A stretch of DNA of 41,480 nucleotides from Solobacterium sp. (GTDB lineage Bacteria; Bacillota_I; Bacilli_A; Erysipelotrichales; Erysipelotrichaceae): assembly GCA_017459725.1 (NCBI GenBank), contig JAFUCL010000041.1:1-41480 (forward strand), given 5' to 3'. This document shows, one piece after another, positions 8,543 to 16,537 of this stretch (position 1 is the first letter of the stretch; the number at the start of each line of letters is the position of its first letter). The notes under the pieces were generated by a model. The model saw only the letters and a program-made list of their open reading frames with translations. It was not told the DNA's origin and did no database searches. The translations under genes and the position numbers were made by a program.

Positions 8543-8815
8543 ATGTATTATGTGCCTGATGGAACAGAACGGTGCGGATATTATGAATGCCGGAAATGCG
8601 GTACACGTTTTCTGGATACCAGAATCGAAGATCTGCTGGAATGTCCGGAATGCGGCGAAGAAGCAGATGACATGGAACTGGGTCCCGATGAGGTGCCTGC
8701 AGAACATGAGAAATCCGCAGTACTGACAAAGGTAATTGAAGGTGCAGAAGAAGTGGAACTGTATGACGGTCTGCTTTCGCTGGCGATTACAGGCGGCAAT
8801 TATGAGTGGTTATAA
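8543..8815 (+). CDS. Small zinc-ribbon protein
   Basis: A 90-residue acidic protein with a zinc ribbon at the N-terminus: CRKCGTRF and CPECGEEA, about 20 residues apart. The C-terminal 50 residues are acidic and end with GGNYEWL. The ATG at 8543 is chosen because GGAGGTGGGG lies five bases upstream. A GTG at 8534 inside that site is the only other option. It is the last gene of the unit, before a terminator at about 8868. Family and role are not recognised. Binding to nucleic acid or to a partner protein is possible. Confidence 0.75.
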   Translation: MYYVPDGTERCGYYECRKCGTRFLDTRIEDLLECPECGEEADDMELGPDEVPAEHEKSAVLTKVIEGAEEVELYDGLLSLAITGGNYEWL

Positions 8816-8867
8816 AAAGAGTCTGCGCATACAGTGCAAAGACAGATAATCCAGAACAAGTGAATAA

Positions 8868-8898
8868 GCCGGGTCCGGTAGGATCCGGTTTGTTTTTT
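8868..8898 (+). terminator. Terminator of the rubredoxin-zinc ribbon operon
   Basis: CCGGGTCC (about 8870-8876) pairs with GGATCCGG (8881-8888), allowing one wobble, and a run of T follows. It ends the plus-strand operon ahead of the minus-strand NERD gene. Confidence 0.75.
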
Positions 8899-8967
8899 TG
8901 AAATGTATGCAATGCTTAAGAGACGGCAGTACAGAAAAACTGCATCCCGCAGGATACAGCTTTTGGT

Positions 8968-10731
8968 TCATTCATGCATATACATGTCAGTCATCAGGGA
9001 TTCTTCTTTCCGCAGTGCCGGATCTGCGGTTATTCCATCCAGCTCATATGATTTGAATACTCCGGGGAATTCTTCCAGAGCCCGGAACCAGCCCGCAAGT
9101 GCTTTATAGTCACTCTCAATGGTTTCGTCATACTTTGCTTCTATATCAGTAAAAGGGAATTCAACAGCGGAAGTAATATGCAGCTGAATTGCAGAGTTTG
9201 CTTTTTCAATTTCTGCTTCATCCAGGATGACCGGCAGATTTTCCAAAAAAGGTTTCACGGTCTTTAACGATAAAACGGGGTACTCCGATTCGTTGAAGAC
9301 AACCGCATTCGGATTTGCATATACGACTGCACCCTTGACAGCATATGCCGGAACAGTGTCAGGTAGTATTCTGCGCAGTACACTGATGTGATATTCATTC
9401 TGGTCAATCGCATTGCTGCCGGCGGCAGATGCAATCAGGTTATTGTTATCGTCAACAATCTGCCGGCTCTGCAGAATCCGTACCGAACGTTGGCGGTTTT
9501 TGATTTCCAAGGTTATTATTCCGCGGCTGCAGACAATCAGAACATCGTGCTCGGATGTTTTTCCGTTCAGATTCAGCGAAGGGTTTATGTACCGGTATAC
9601 GCTTTTGCCAAGATCTGCAGAACAGACAGCTGTATATGTTGTCCTTTCACCTTCATGGCCGCTGAGCAGGCTCAGATACTCATTGATCTGCTGATTTCGT
9701 ATAGCCAGGCCATTGTTCAGAGTCCCCGGAAATTCAACATGCATACATGATGATATTTCACGGCCGTATCTCCATAGGATACCATCCAGTACATAATCCC
9801 CGGACAGGGAATCTCTTGTCTTCATTTTGACCGGGAACTGACCGTTGTTGTTCAGGTGCATTCCGTAAACATATGTGGCCAGTGCATCCATTGCAAATTC
9901 CATGGGATGTATAGTCCTGAAAAATGATAAGCATTCTTCAGCTGTACCGCCAGCCCCGAACAGTAAACTGTAATAAGCCAAAGCCTCATCATTTGTAAGA
10001 TATACTGTCCCACCGGCAGAATACTCGATTGGATGGCCGGATACGTTTTTCAGGTGTTTTACCGCCCGGCGTGATGTCTCGCTGACAATCACCCGCGGTA
10101 TCTTATACGAATCATGCAGCTCTTTCGCGGATTCTGCAGCAGCGATCATTTCCTGTTTATTCGGAATGTATACGTACCGGAAGGACAGCACAATGATGAT
10201 CAGACCAACCGCAATCCAAAGTTTGTTCATATACAAACCATAGACGACCAGAAGTATTCCGAAAAACGGCACGGATTCCAAGTATACGGACAGGGGATCA
10301 TGTGTGTGTCCGAAATATACAGGATAGTTTGTAATTGCCTCGGGGTTTGCGGCATCACCGAACTCCGCCAGCCCTGGACCGTCGTTGAACATGATGTAAT
10401 TGAGCAGTCTGCGGCCGATGGCGTATAACGCAGATGCAGCGGCGAATTTGAACAGTGTGTGCAATGTATTGGCATAGATTCCGGTGCGGAAGACCAGCTT
10501 TACCCAATACACCGTGAATAGCAGGGATATGGCGAACAGAGCCCACCAGATACGAAACCGGACCAAACAGTTATGGCGCAGGTTGCACAGAATAACATAT
10601 GCCAGGCAGAACAACATCAGATACGGCAGCCCCGGAGACCGGCGTACAAAGAATGGCATGATCAGAAAGAAAAGAAATGATATCCAATGCGGCAGAATGC
10701 TTCCGCGGATATACCGAAACACATTAATCAT
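8968..10731 (-). CDS. Membrane protein with NERD (nuclease-related) domain
   Basis: A 587-residue protein. The N-terminal 200 residues contain about six hydrophobic helices in two groups (about residues 10-75 and 135-190). A soluble region follows, and near residues 355-440 it carries a NERD domain. The signs are GERTTYTA, then SEHDVLIVCSRGIITLEIKN. The D...ExK pattern resembles the PD-(D/E)XK nuclease core. NERD domains are found with helicases, kinases or membrane helices and are thought to act on nucleic acid, but few are characterised. The ATG at 10731 is preferred over 10746 because GGGGGA lies about nine bases upstream of it. No helicase or restriction gene is next to it. Possible roles are DNA uptake, defence or envelope-linked nucleic-acid processing. 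None is shown by the sequence. Confidence 0.75.
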   Translation of the reverse strand: MINVFRYIRGSILPHWISFLFFLIMPFFVRRSPGLPYLMLFCLAYVILCNLRHNCLVRFRIWWALFAISLLFTVYWVKLVFRTGIYANTLHTLFKFAAASALYAIGRRLLNYIMFNDGPGLAEFGDAANPEAITNYPVYFGHTHDPLSVYLESVPFFGILLVVYGLYMNKLWIAVGLIIIVLSFRYVYIPNKQEMIAAAESAKELHDSYKIPRVIVSETSRRAVKHLKNVSGHPIEYSAGGTVYLTNDEALAYYSLLFGAGGTAEECLSFFRTIHPMEFAMDALATYVYGMHLNNNGQFPVKMKTRDSLSGDYVLDGILWRYGREISSCMHVEFPGTLNNGLAIRNQQINEYLSLLSGHEGERTTYTAVCSADLGKSVYRYINPSLNLNGKTSEHDVLIVCSRGIITLEIKNRQRSVRILQSRQIVDDNNNLIASAAGSNAIDQNEYHISVLRRILPDTVPAYAVKGAVVYANPNAVVFNESEYPVLSLKTVKPFLENLPVILDEAEIEKANSAIQLHITSAVEFPFTDIEAKYDETIESDYKALAGWFRALEEFPGVFKSYELDGITADPALRKEESLMTDMYMHE

Positions 10732-10831
10732 GGTAATATCCCCCATTAATACAGAAGTACACGTTTGAATATTACCATATCCTGATTGCGGATTACCGCT
10801 TTGTTACGTGTATTCCGCCCGCTCCCGGAAC

Positions 10832-10859
10832 AAAAAAGCCGTGCATTCAGCACAGCTTT
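10832..10859 (-). terminator. Terminator of the LOG gene
   Basis: Read on the minus strand, AAAGCTGTGC and GCACGGCTTT form a stem over the loop TGAAT and run into a T-tract. It starts at the stop codon of the LOG gene and separates it from the NERD gene downstream. Confidence 0.75.
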
Positions 10860-11391
10860 ACTCGTTTATGATTGCGCCTAGTTCTTCCAGTGTGTGTGCC
10901 TGCCGTACACAGGACATGTATTCCGCAGGCAGGAAACCTTCCTCACACATTTTATCGAACATCCGGAAGAGATCATCATAGTATCCGAAGCAGTTGTAAT
11001 ACACAGATTTACGGGGACTGATACCCAGCTTTTCCCGGGTCATTGCCTCCGAGATTTCTTCAAGCGTACCGAGACCGCCCGGGAAAGCAATATAGCAGTC
11101 ACCGAGATCAAGCATAATTGCTTTTCTTTCCTGCATGGTCTCCACAACATACAGCTGACTCAGGCCGTTATGTCCTCTGCCCTGATCAACCATGAACTGC
11201 GGAATCACACCGATTACCTTTCCGTCTGCCGCAAGCACACTGTCTGCCAGCACACCCATAAGACCTACACTTCCGGCACCGTATACCAGCGTATGTCCGT
11301 TCTCCGCAATCCATCTGCCAAGCTTTACAGCCTGTTCACGGTATGCGGGATCATTGCCGAATGAAGATCCGAGATAAACCGTAATATTCAT
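10858..11391 (-). CDS. LOG family protein (nucleotide 5'-monophosphate phosphoribohydrolase)
   Basis: A 177-residue Rossmann-fold protein of the LOG/YvdD family (lysine-decarboxylase-like). Members cleave the N-glycosidic bond of nucleoside monophosphates, releasing a free base. In plants the product is active cytokinin. The signature PGGLGTLEEISEA (about residues 104-116) and the N-terminal GAGSVGLMG are both present. The length is typical. It follows the MATE exporter by 48 bases on the same strand, so the two may share a transcript. The bacterial substrate (AMP, or modified nucleotides) is not settled in general and cannot be read here. Confidence 0.92.
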   Translation of the reverse strand: MNITVYLGSSFGNDPAYREQAVKLGRWIAENGHTLVYGAGSVGLMGVLADSVLAADGKVIGVIPQFMVDQGRGHNGLSQLYVVETMQERKAIMLDLGDCYIAFPGGLGTLEEISEAMTREKLGISPRKSVYYNCFGYYDDLFRMFDKMCEEGFLPAEYMSCVRQAHTLEELGAIINE

Positions 11392-11439
11392 CGTATTCCT
11401 CCATCAGCGATTATATGTGCGTTATGCGGAAAGCACAAG

Positions 11440-12807
11440 TTACGATCTGTCTTCCTCTGCTCTTCTGTGGTACTTCCGGTAGATCACACTGTAGAAGTAG
11501 ATGGCAACGAATAGGGCGCTGAAGCCCCAGCCGATCGGGTAACCGATGAAGATATTATGCACATCGTAATTCAGATGCATGGACACAGCCAGGAAGATCT
11601 GACGGCAGCCGATCATACCCAGCAGAGACAGGAACATGACTGCTCTTGATTTGCCGAAACCGCGGGTGCTTCCGGAATAGATCTGGTTGAGAACCTGGAA
11701 GGAGTACAAAGGTAACATCGTCCGCATCATTTCCACACCGTAGAAAATTGCTTCGGGATCGTGGGTAAAGATACTGACGAACTTATCCGCAAAGATATAC
11801 AGCGGAACGGCAACGATGACAGAGTAGGCGACATTCAGGGCAAGGCAGTGATAGATGCCGCGGAATGCACGTCTGTACTTCTTCGCACCGTTGTTCTGGG
11901 AAACGAATGTTGTAATCGCCTGTCCCATGGACTGTCCGGCAAGACCGACGAACTTGTCGATCTTTTTGGCAGCACCGATTCCGGCCATGGCGTACTTGCC
12001 GAAATTGTTGATATAACGCTGCACAAACAGGTTGGAGATGGATGTCAGACTGGACTGGATCGCTGCGGGAATGCCGAGCTCAACGACTTCCGCCGCATAT
12101 TCCTTTTCAATGCGCAGATCTTTAAGGACAAGCTTATACACATCATTGGAGCGGATCATAACAGCACCGAGCATGCATACTGACAGCAGCTGTGAGCAGA
12201 CGGTTGCCAGGGCAGCACCGAGCACACCCATGCGTACATATTTGACCAGTAACAGATCCAGGAAGATGTTGAAGGCACTTGAGATGGCCAGGAAGTACAG
12301 CGGACGTCTGGTATCACCGACAGCACGCAGCACACCGGCACCGACGTTGTAGATGGCGGTAAACAGAATACCGACAAGATATACACGCAGATATGTCAGG
12401 GCACTGCCGAAGACATCATCCGGGCATTTGACGATTCTGAGCAGGAACGGCGCAAGAATGATACCGATCGCAGCCATGCCTACACCGATAAACACAGCCA
12501 GCAGTAATGCCGTGTGGATGGAGGTATGCAGCTTTTCATAATCCTTCGCGCCGTAATAGCGCGCAAACAGAACACCGGAACCGGTGGAAAGACCCGTAAA
12601 GAAACCAACCAGAAGCTGTGATATATCCGAACTGGAGCTGACAGCGGCCAGGGCTTCCGTACCGAGATTCTGTCCGACAATGATTGCGTCGAAGCTGTTG
12701 TACAGATTCTGCAGGATCTGTCCGATGATGATGGGAATTGCGAAGACAATAAGCAGTCTGACAATATTGCCTTCCGTCAGATCCATAGTGCGTTTGCCTG
12801 CTGCCAT
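11440..12807 (-). CDS. MATE family efflux transporter
   Basis: A 455-residue membrane protein with about 12 hydrophobic helices in two similar halves. The N-terminus reads MDLTEGNIVRLLIVFAIP, followed by QNLYNSFDAIIVGQ, typical of the MATE/DinF group in Bacillota. Such proteins export drugs or metabolites using Na+ or H+ gradients. The frame begins at 12828, but the ATG at 12807 is preceded by GGGAGGT eight bases upstream. The longer start would place that site inside the coding region. The substrate is unknown. The LOG gene lies 48 bases downstream on the same strand. Confidence 0.93.
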   Translation of the reverse strand: MAAGKRTMDLTEGNIVRLLIVFAIPIIIGQILQNLYNSFDAIIVGQNLGTEALAAVSSSSDISQLLVGFFTGLSTGSGVLFARYYGAKDYEKLHTSIHTALLLAVFIGVGMAAIGIILAPFLLRIVKCPDDVFGSALTYLRVYLVGILFTAIYNVGAGVLRAVGDTRRPLYFLAISSAFNIFLDLLLVKYVRMGVLGAALATVCSQLLSVCMLGAVMIRSNDVYKLVLKDLRIEKEYAAEVVELGIPAAIQSSLTSISNLFVQRYINNFGKYAMAGIGAAKKIDKFVGLAGQSMGQAITTFVSQNNGAKKYRRAFRGIYHCLALNVAYSVIVAVPLYIFADKFVSIFTHDPEAIFYGVEMMRTMLPLYSFQVLNQIYSGSTRGFGKSRAVMFLSLLGMIGCRQIFLAVSMHLNYDVHNIFIGYPIGWGFSALFVAIYFYSVIYRKYHRRAEEDRS

Positions 12808-12828
12808 AGTGATACCTCCCGATGCCAT

Positions 12829-13199
12829 TTATTTTATAAGAACTGCAGGATTGGAAAATGCCAAAATTTATCGTTTTAGTGCGTATTTGTTGCACTTGAT
12901 GTGGAAAATTATGCGCCCGGGTGAGACCGTACGGCATCATTGGTTCTGCATATACGTGACGCGAATCGTAAAATCAGAAACTTCGGCGGGGAGCGTGCCT
13001 GGTTTGTACTGATGAAGCAGTGTTTGGCTGCTTGCCGGAAACTGCTTATTTATGCCGTTTTTCTTTCCTGCATCGGTTATGAGGTGTACGAAACGCATAA
13101 GATTTGCTAATATTATTTAGATCGTTTTTCCAGCAATACGGAAACGAATGATGAATAACAGGCCGGTAGGGTTACAGCCGGCAAAGGGGAGGTTTTTTT
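12829..13199. other. Intergenic region between MATE and ligase genes
   Basis: This 371-base spacer lies between divergent genes and holds no convincing coding sequence. AGTGC and GCACT form a small inverted repeat near 12875-12893. A TAATATTATTTAG stretch near 13107-13119 could be a promoter for the ligase. GCCGG (13162-13166) and CCGGC (13178-13182) form a stem right before the ligase ribosome binding site, which may affect translation. No tRNA or other known RNA fold is recognised. Confidence 0.5.
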
Positions 13200-14906
13200 A
13201 TGTCTGATGAGACAGGGCGGGTTAGACGCCATATTGAATATCCGAAACTGACGATGTTTCAGATGATTCAGAAGGCTGCAGCAGCAAACCCGGATATGCC
13301 TGCTTATGAGTTCTACAACCGGAAAACATCCTACAAACAGTTTGTTGAACGGATCGAAACAGCAGCGCGTGCGTTTACGGCAGCAGGTGTAAGACGCGGT
13401 GATGCAGTGACTATCTGTATGCCGAATACACCGCAGGCACTGGACTGCTTCTATGCGCTGAACCGCATCGGTGCAGTTGCCAACATGGTGCATCCCCAGT
13501 CGGCGCAGAAGGAAGTCACTTTCTATCTGTCCATTTCGGAAAGCAGATTTATCCTGACACTGGACATGTTCTATGAAAAGGTGCTTGAAGCAGTGCATGA
13601 ACTGGACCGTCCGGTCAAAATCCTGACGGCACGCATGCAGGATGAACTCGGTCTGGTCAAAGGCGCCGCATATACAGCAATGTCCGGCCGGAAATTCCTG
13701 AAGTATCCGAATTCACCGGAAGGCATCCTGTGGACAAAGTTCCTGCAGGGCGGCACAAAGAATGTCGAGCTTCCGGAGATTATCTATGATCCGAAACATA
13801 CAGCGGTTATCCTGTACAGCGGCGGTACAAGCGGCCTGCCGAAAGGAATCTGTCTGTCTGACCAGAACTTCAATGCGACGGCGCTGCAGGCCACTGAGGC
13901 GATCCAGCAGCCGCTCGGCGCAGGAGATACGATGCTTTCATGCATGCCTGTATTCCACGGCTTCGGTCTCGGTATCAACATCCATACGATTCTGATCAAC
14001 GGAGCTGAATGTATCCTGATGCCTACCTTCAACGGTAAGAGCTATGCGGAGATGCTGAAGAAAAAGAAGCCGAACTTCATTGCCGGTGTACCGACCATCT
14101 TTGAAGCTCTGCTGCATATCAAGGAACTCGACAATGCCGATCTTTCCTGCCTGAAGGGAATGTTCTGCGGCGGTGACTCACTGTCAGTCGAACTGAAGAA
14201 GAAAGTCGATGAATTCCTGAAGAACCACAACGCATCCATCCAGGTGCGTGAAGGCTACGGTCTGACCGAGTGTGTTACGGCAAGCTGCCTGACACCGCGT
14301 GATACATACCGTGAGAATTCCATCGGTCTGCCGTTCCCGGATACGGAATACAGTATCGTAAGACCGGGCACCGATGACGTTGTGCCGAACGGTACGGAGG
14401 GTGAGATTATCCTCAAAGGTCCTTCCGTCATGATCGGCTACCTGAAGAATCCGGAAGAAACAAAGACTGCACTGAAGACACTTGCGGACGGCGATACATG
14501 GCTGTTCACGGGTGACCTCGGCTACATGGATGAAGACGGATATGTGTACTTCCGTCAGCGCATCAAGCGTATGATCATCACCAACGGATACAACGTCTAT
14601 CCGGGTCAGGTGGAGAATGTAATCGACTCCTGTCCGGAAGTTTCCTACAGCTGTGTCATCGGTGTCAAGGATCCCAGAAGAATGCAGAGAGTAAAAGCCT
14701 ACATTGTTCTGAAGGAAGGATTTGAACCGACGGATGATCTGAAGAAGAGAATTGAAGAAAGACTCTCTCTGCATGTAGCGAAGTACGCGATGCCGAAGGA
14801 ATATGAATTCCGCAGCCAGCTGCCGAAGACTCTTGTCGGTAAGGTTGCATACCGGAAACTGGAAGAAGAAGCGAACGCACAGGTAGAAGCAGCGCAGGGA
14901 GAATGA
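13200..14906 (+). CDS. AMP-dependent acyl-CoA synthetase/ligase
   Basis: A 568-residue class I adenylate-forming enzyme, which activates a carboxylic acid with ATP to an acyl-AMP and usually passes it to CoA. Motifs in order are the phosphate-binding loop YSGGTSGLPKG (residues 206-216), GYGLTE, the TGDLGYMDEDG hinge-side motif, NGYNVYPGQVEN, and the C-terminal lysine motif LPKTLVGKVAYRKL. The enzyme is complete. An AAAGGGGAGG site lies before the ATG. Its stop overlaps the next gene by four bases. That gene encodes an acyltransferase-fold protein, so the pair probably handles one acyl group. The acid is unknown. Fatty or aromatic acids are both possible. Confidence 0.93.
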   Translation: MSDETGRVRRHIEYPKLTMFQMIQKAAAANPDMPAYEFYNRKTSYKQFVERIETAARAFTAAGVRRGDAVTICMPNTPQALDCFYALNRIGAVANMVHPQSAQKEVTFYLSISESRFILTLDMFYEKVLEAVHELDRPVKILTARMQDELGLVKGAAYTAMSGRKFLKYPNSPEGILWTKFLQGGTKNVELPEIIYDPKHTAVILYSGGTSGLPKGICLSDQNFNATALQATEAIQQPLGAGDTMLSCMPVFHGFGLGINIHTILINGAECILMPTFNGKSYAEMLKKKKPNFIAGVPTIFEALLHIKELDNADLSCLKGMFCGGDSLSVELKKKVDEFLKNHNASIQVREGYGLTECVTASCLTPRDTYRENSIGLPFPDTEYSIVRPGTDDVVPNGTEGEIILKGPSVMIGYLKNPEETKTALKTLADGDTWLFTGDLGYMDEDGYVYFRQRIKRMIITNGYNVYPGQVENVIDSCPEVSYSCVIGVKDPRRMQRVKAYIVLKEGFEPTDDLKKRIEERLSLHVAKYAMPKEYEFRSQLPKTLVGKVAYRKLEEEANAQVEAAQGE

Positions 14907-15802
14907 CCGTGGAAAAAAACTACAGGAAGAAGTGGGGAGACCGCAGAGACGCAAGACGTGTAAAAATGCCGGGACTGCAGACAGTCATGGCATCTTTGAT
15001 GCCGAACCGGACTGATTGTGAATGCTATCTGGATGAGAAATTAGATGCCACGGAACTGGTGAAGTATCTGGAAGAGAAAAACAAGGACTGGGAAGCACGC
15101 GGATACAAGATCACGCTGTTTCACTGCTTTGCGGCAGCCTTTGCGAGAATGTTCCGGGAAAGACCGCAGCTGAACTACTTTGTGCAGGGCGGTGCCATGT
15201 ATGAACGGTATGATGTATCCATGGCTTTTGTGGCCAAGAGACGGTTTACCGAACATGCCGAAGAAGCACTGATGTTCATGGTTCCGAAAGACGAAGACAC
15301 CATCTTTGACATTGCGAAGAAGATTGTCGGCGATGTGCAGGAGGAGCGCAAGAGTGAACATGCGACCGGCGGTGTGGATGAACTGCTGGATAAATTCGCG
15401 GCAATGCCGAGACCGGTGATGATGTTCCTGATCTGGATCATCCGCTGTATGGATTTCTGGGGAGTGAATCCGAAATTCATCACGGACGGTGACCCCAATT
15501 ATTCATCCATCTTCATGTCCAACCTCGGATCAATCAAATGTCCGTCCGTATATCACCACCTGAACAACTACGGCACCAATTCCTTCATGTGCACGATCGG
15601 AACACTTCACAGGGAAGAAGTTCTGATGGATGACGGTCACAAGGAAATCCGCGATATCGTGGAAGTCGGTGTTACGATTGACGAAAGAATCGGTGACGGT
15701 TTCTACTTCGCAAGAAGTCTGAAGCTTCTGAAATACATCTTTGCCCATCCGGAACTGCTGGAGAAACCTCTGGCAGAACCGTCGGGATTTGACTATCACT
15801 GA
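14903..15802 (+). CDS. CAT/E2-fold acyltransferase-like protein lacking the catalytic histidine
   Basis: A 299-residue protein resembling the catalytic domain of 2-oxoacid dehydrogenase E2 components and chloramphenicol acetyltransferase. No lipoyl or subunit-binding domain is present. The late segment VGVTIDERIGDGFYFA lines up with the E2 active-site motif DHRVxDG. Here the residues are D260-E261-R262-I263-G264-D265-G266, so the catalytic His is Glu261 while the Asp and Gly remain. The upstream region with SSIFMSNLGS also fits the E2 fold. A hydrophobic stretch lies at about 172-185. The start codon overlaps the acyl ligase stop (ATGA), so both are made together. It may bind an acyl group, hold the ligase in a complex or use a different mechanism. 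A terminator starts at the stop codon. Confidence 0.82.
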   Translation: MTVEKNYRKKWGDRRDARRVKMPGLQTVMASLMPNRTDCECYLDEKLDATELVKYLEEKNKDWEARGYKITLFHCFAAAFARMFRERPQLNYFVQGGAMYERYDVSMAFVAKRRFTEHAEEALMFMVPKDEDTIFDIAKKIVGDVQEERKSEHATGGVDELLDKFAAMPRPVMMFLIWIIRCMDFWGVNPKFITDGDPNYSSIFMSNLGSIKCPSVYHHLNNYGTNSFMCTIGTLHREEVLMDDGHKEIRDIVEVGVTIDERIGDGFYFARSLKLLKYIFAHPELLEKPLAEPSGFDYH

Positions 15803-15823
15803 AGCAGGGAAACCTGCTTTTTT
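15802..15823 (+). terminator. Terminator of the ligase-acyltransferase operon
   Basis: AAGCAGG (15802-15808) pairs with CCTGCTT (15813-15819) around a GAAA loop, followed by a T-run. Confidence 0.85.
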
Positions 15824-15879
15824 GCAGGCCGGGCGTACATTCCGTGTTTGTAATTATTAAGGATGAAAATGAGGAGTCA

Positions 15880-15895
15880 TGCTATAATTTCAGTT
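15880..15895 (+). promoter_or_regulatory. Extended -10 promoter placing transcription start at the tmk ATG
   Basis: TGCTATAAT (15880-15888) is a perfect extended -10 element. Initiation about seven bases downstream would fall at 15895-15896, the first base of the tmk start codon. No TTGACA-like -35 box is seen at the right distance, which extended -10 promoters can tolerate. Confidence 0.6.
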
Positions 15896-16537
15896 ATGAA
15901 TGCAGGTAAATTCATTACATTTGAAGGGCCGGACGGATCCGGCAAGACCACTGTCAGCAAGGCAGTCGTTAAAAAGCTTTCCGAGGAAGGTTATTCACTG
16001 ATATATACAAGAGAACCGGGAGGCAGTGAAATCGCCGAGCAGATCAGAAACGTAATTCTGGATCCGCAGAATACTTTGATGGACGCACGTACGGAAGCAC
16101 TGCTGTATGCCGCAAGCCGCCGTCAGCATCTCGTTGAGATCGTAAAGCCGGCAATGGCACAGGGCATCACCGTGATCAGCGACCGGTTTATTGACAGTTC
16201 CCTGGCGTATCAGGGAATTGCCAGAGGCATAGGCATCGATCCCGTATATGAGATCAATGCATTTGCCATTGATGACTGTATGCCGGATAAAACAATCTAT
16301 CTGGATGTCAGTGCCGAGGAAGGTCTGAAGAGAATTGCGGACAGAGTATTCCTGGACCGTATGGACAAGGAATCCGTGTCATTCCATCAGAAGGTCAGGG
16401 AAGGATATATGCAGATACTGGCAAAGTATCCGGAACGTATTATCTGTGTGGATGCCGCAAGGGATCTGGATGTCGTTGTTGAAGAAGCATGCCGGCTGGT
16501 CAGGGAGATTATAGATGGCAGTCCGGAAAAGCAGTGA
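15896..16537 (+). CDS. tmk: Thymidylate kinase
   Basis: A 213-residue kinase that makes dTDP from dTMP and ATP. The P-loop is GPDGSGKTT (about residues 10-18). The DR motif SDRFIDSSLAYQG lies near 92-104 and binds dTMP. Length is normal. The frame extends upstream to 15863, but the family always begins with a short run before FITFEGPDGSGKTT, which favours 15896. That ATG has no nearby ribosome binding site. GAGGAG is 19 bases upstream, too far, and an extended -10 box lies between. A leaderless transcript is therefore likely. The 3' end overlaps holB by 23 bases. It starts the replication and translation cluster tmk-holB-ricT-rsmI. Confidence 0.95.
   Translation: MNAGKFITFEGPDGSGKTTVSKAVVKKLSEEGYSLIYTREPGGSEIAEQIRNVILDPQNTLMDARTEALLYAASRRQHLVEIVKPAMAQGITVISDRFIDSSLAYQGIARGIGIDPVYEINAFAIDDCMPDKTIYLDVSAEEGLKRIADRVFLDRMDKESVSFHQKVREGYMQILAKYPERIICVDAARDLDVVVEEACRLVREIIDGSPEKQ

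Noticed and set aside
12584..13012. Plus-strand frame of 142 codons reaching into the MATE-ligase spacer
   Set aside because: Most of it is antisense to the MATE gene, and the part in the spacer has no start signal or conserved-looking sequence.
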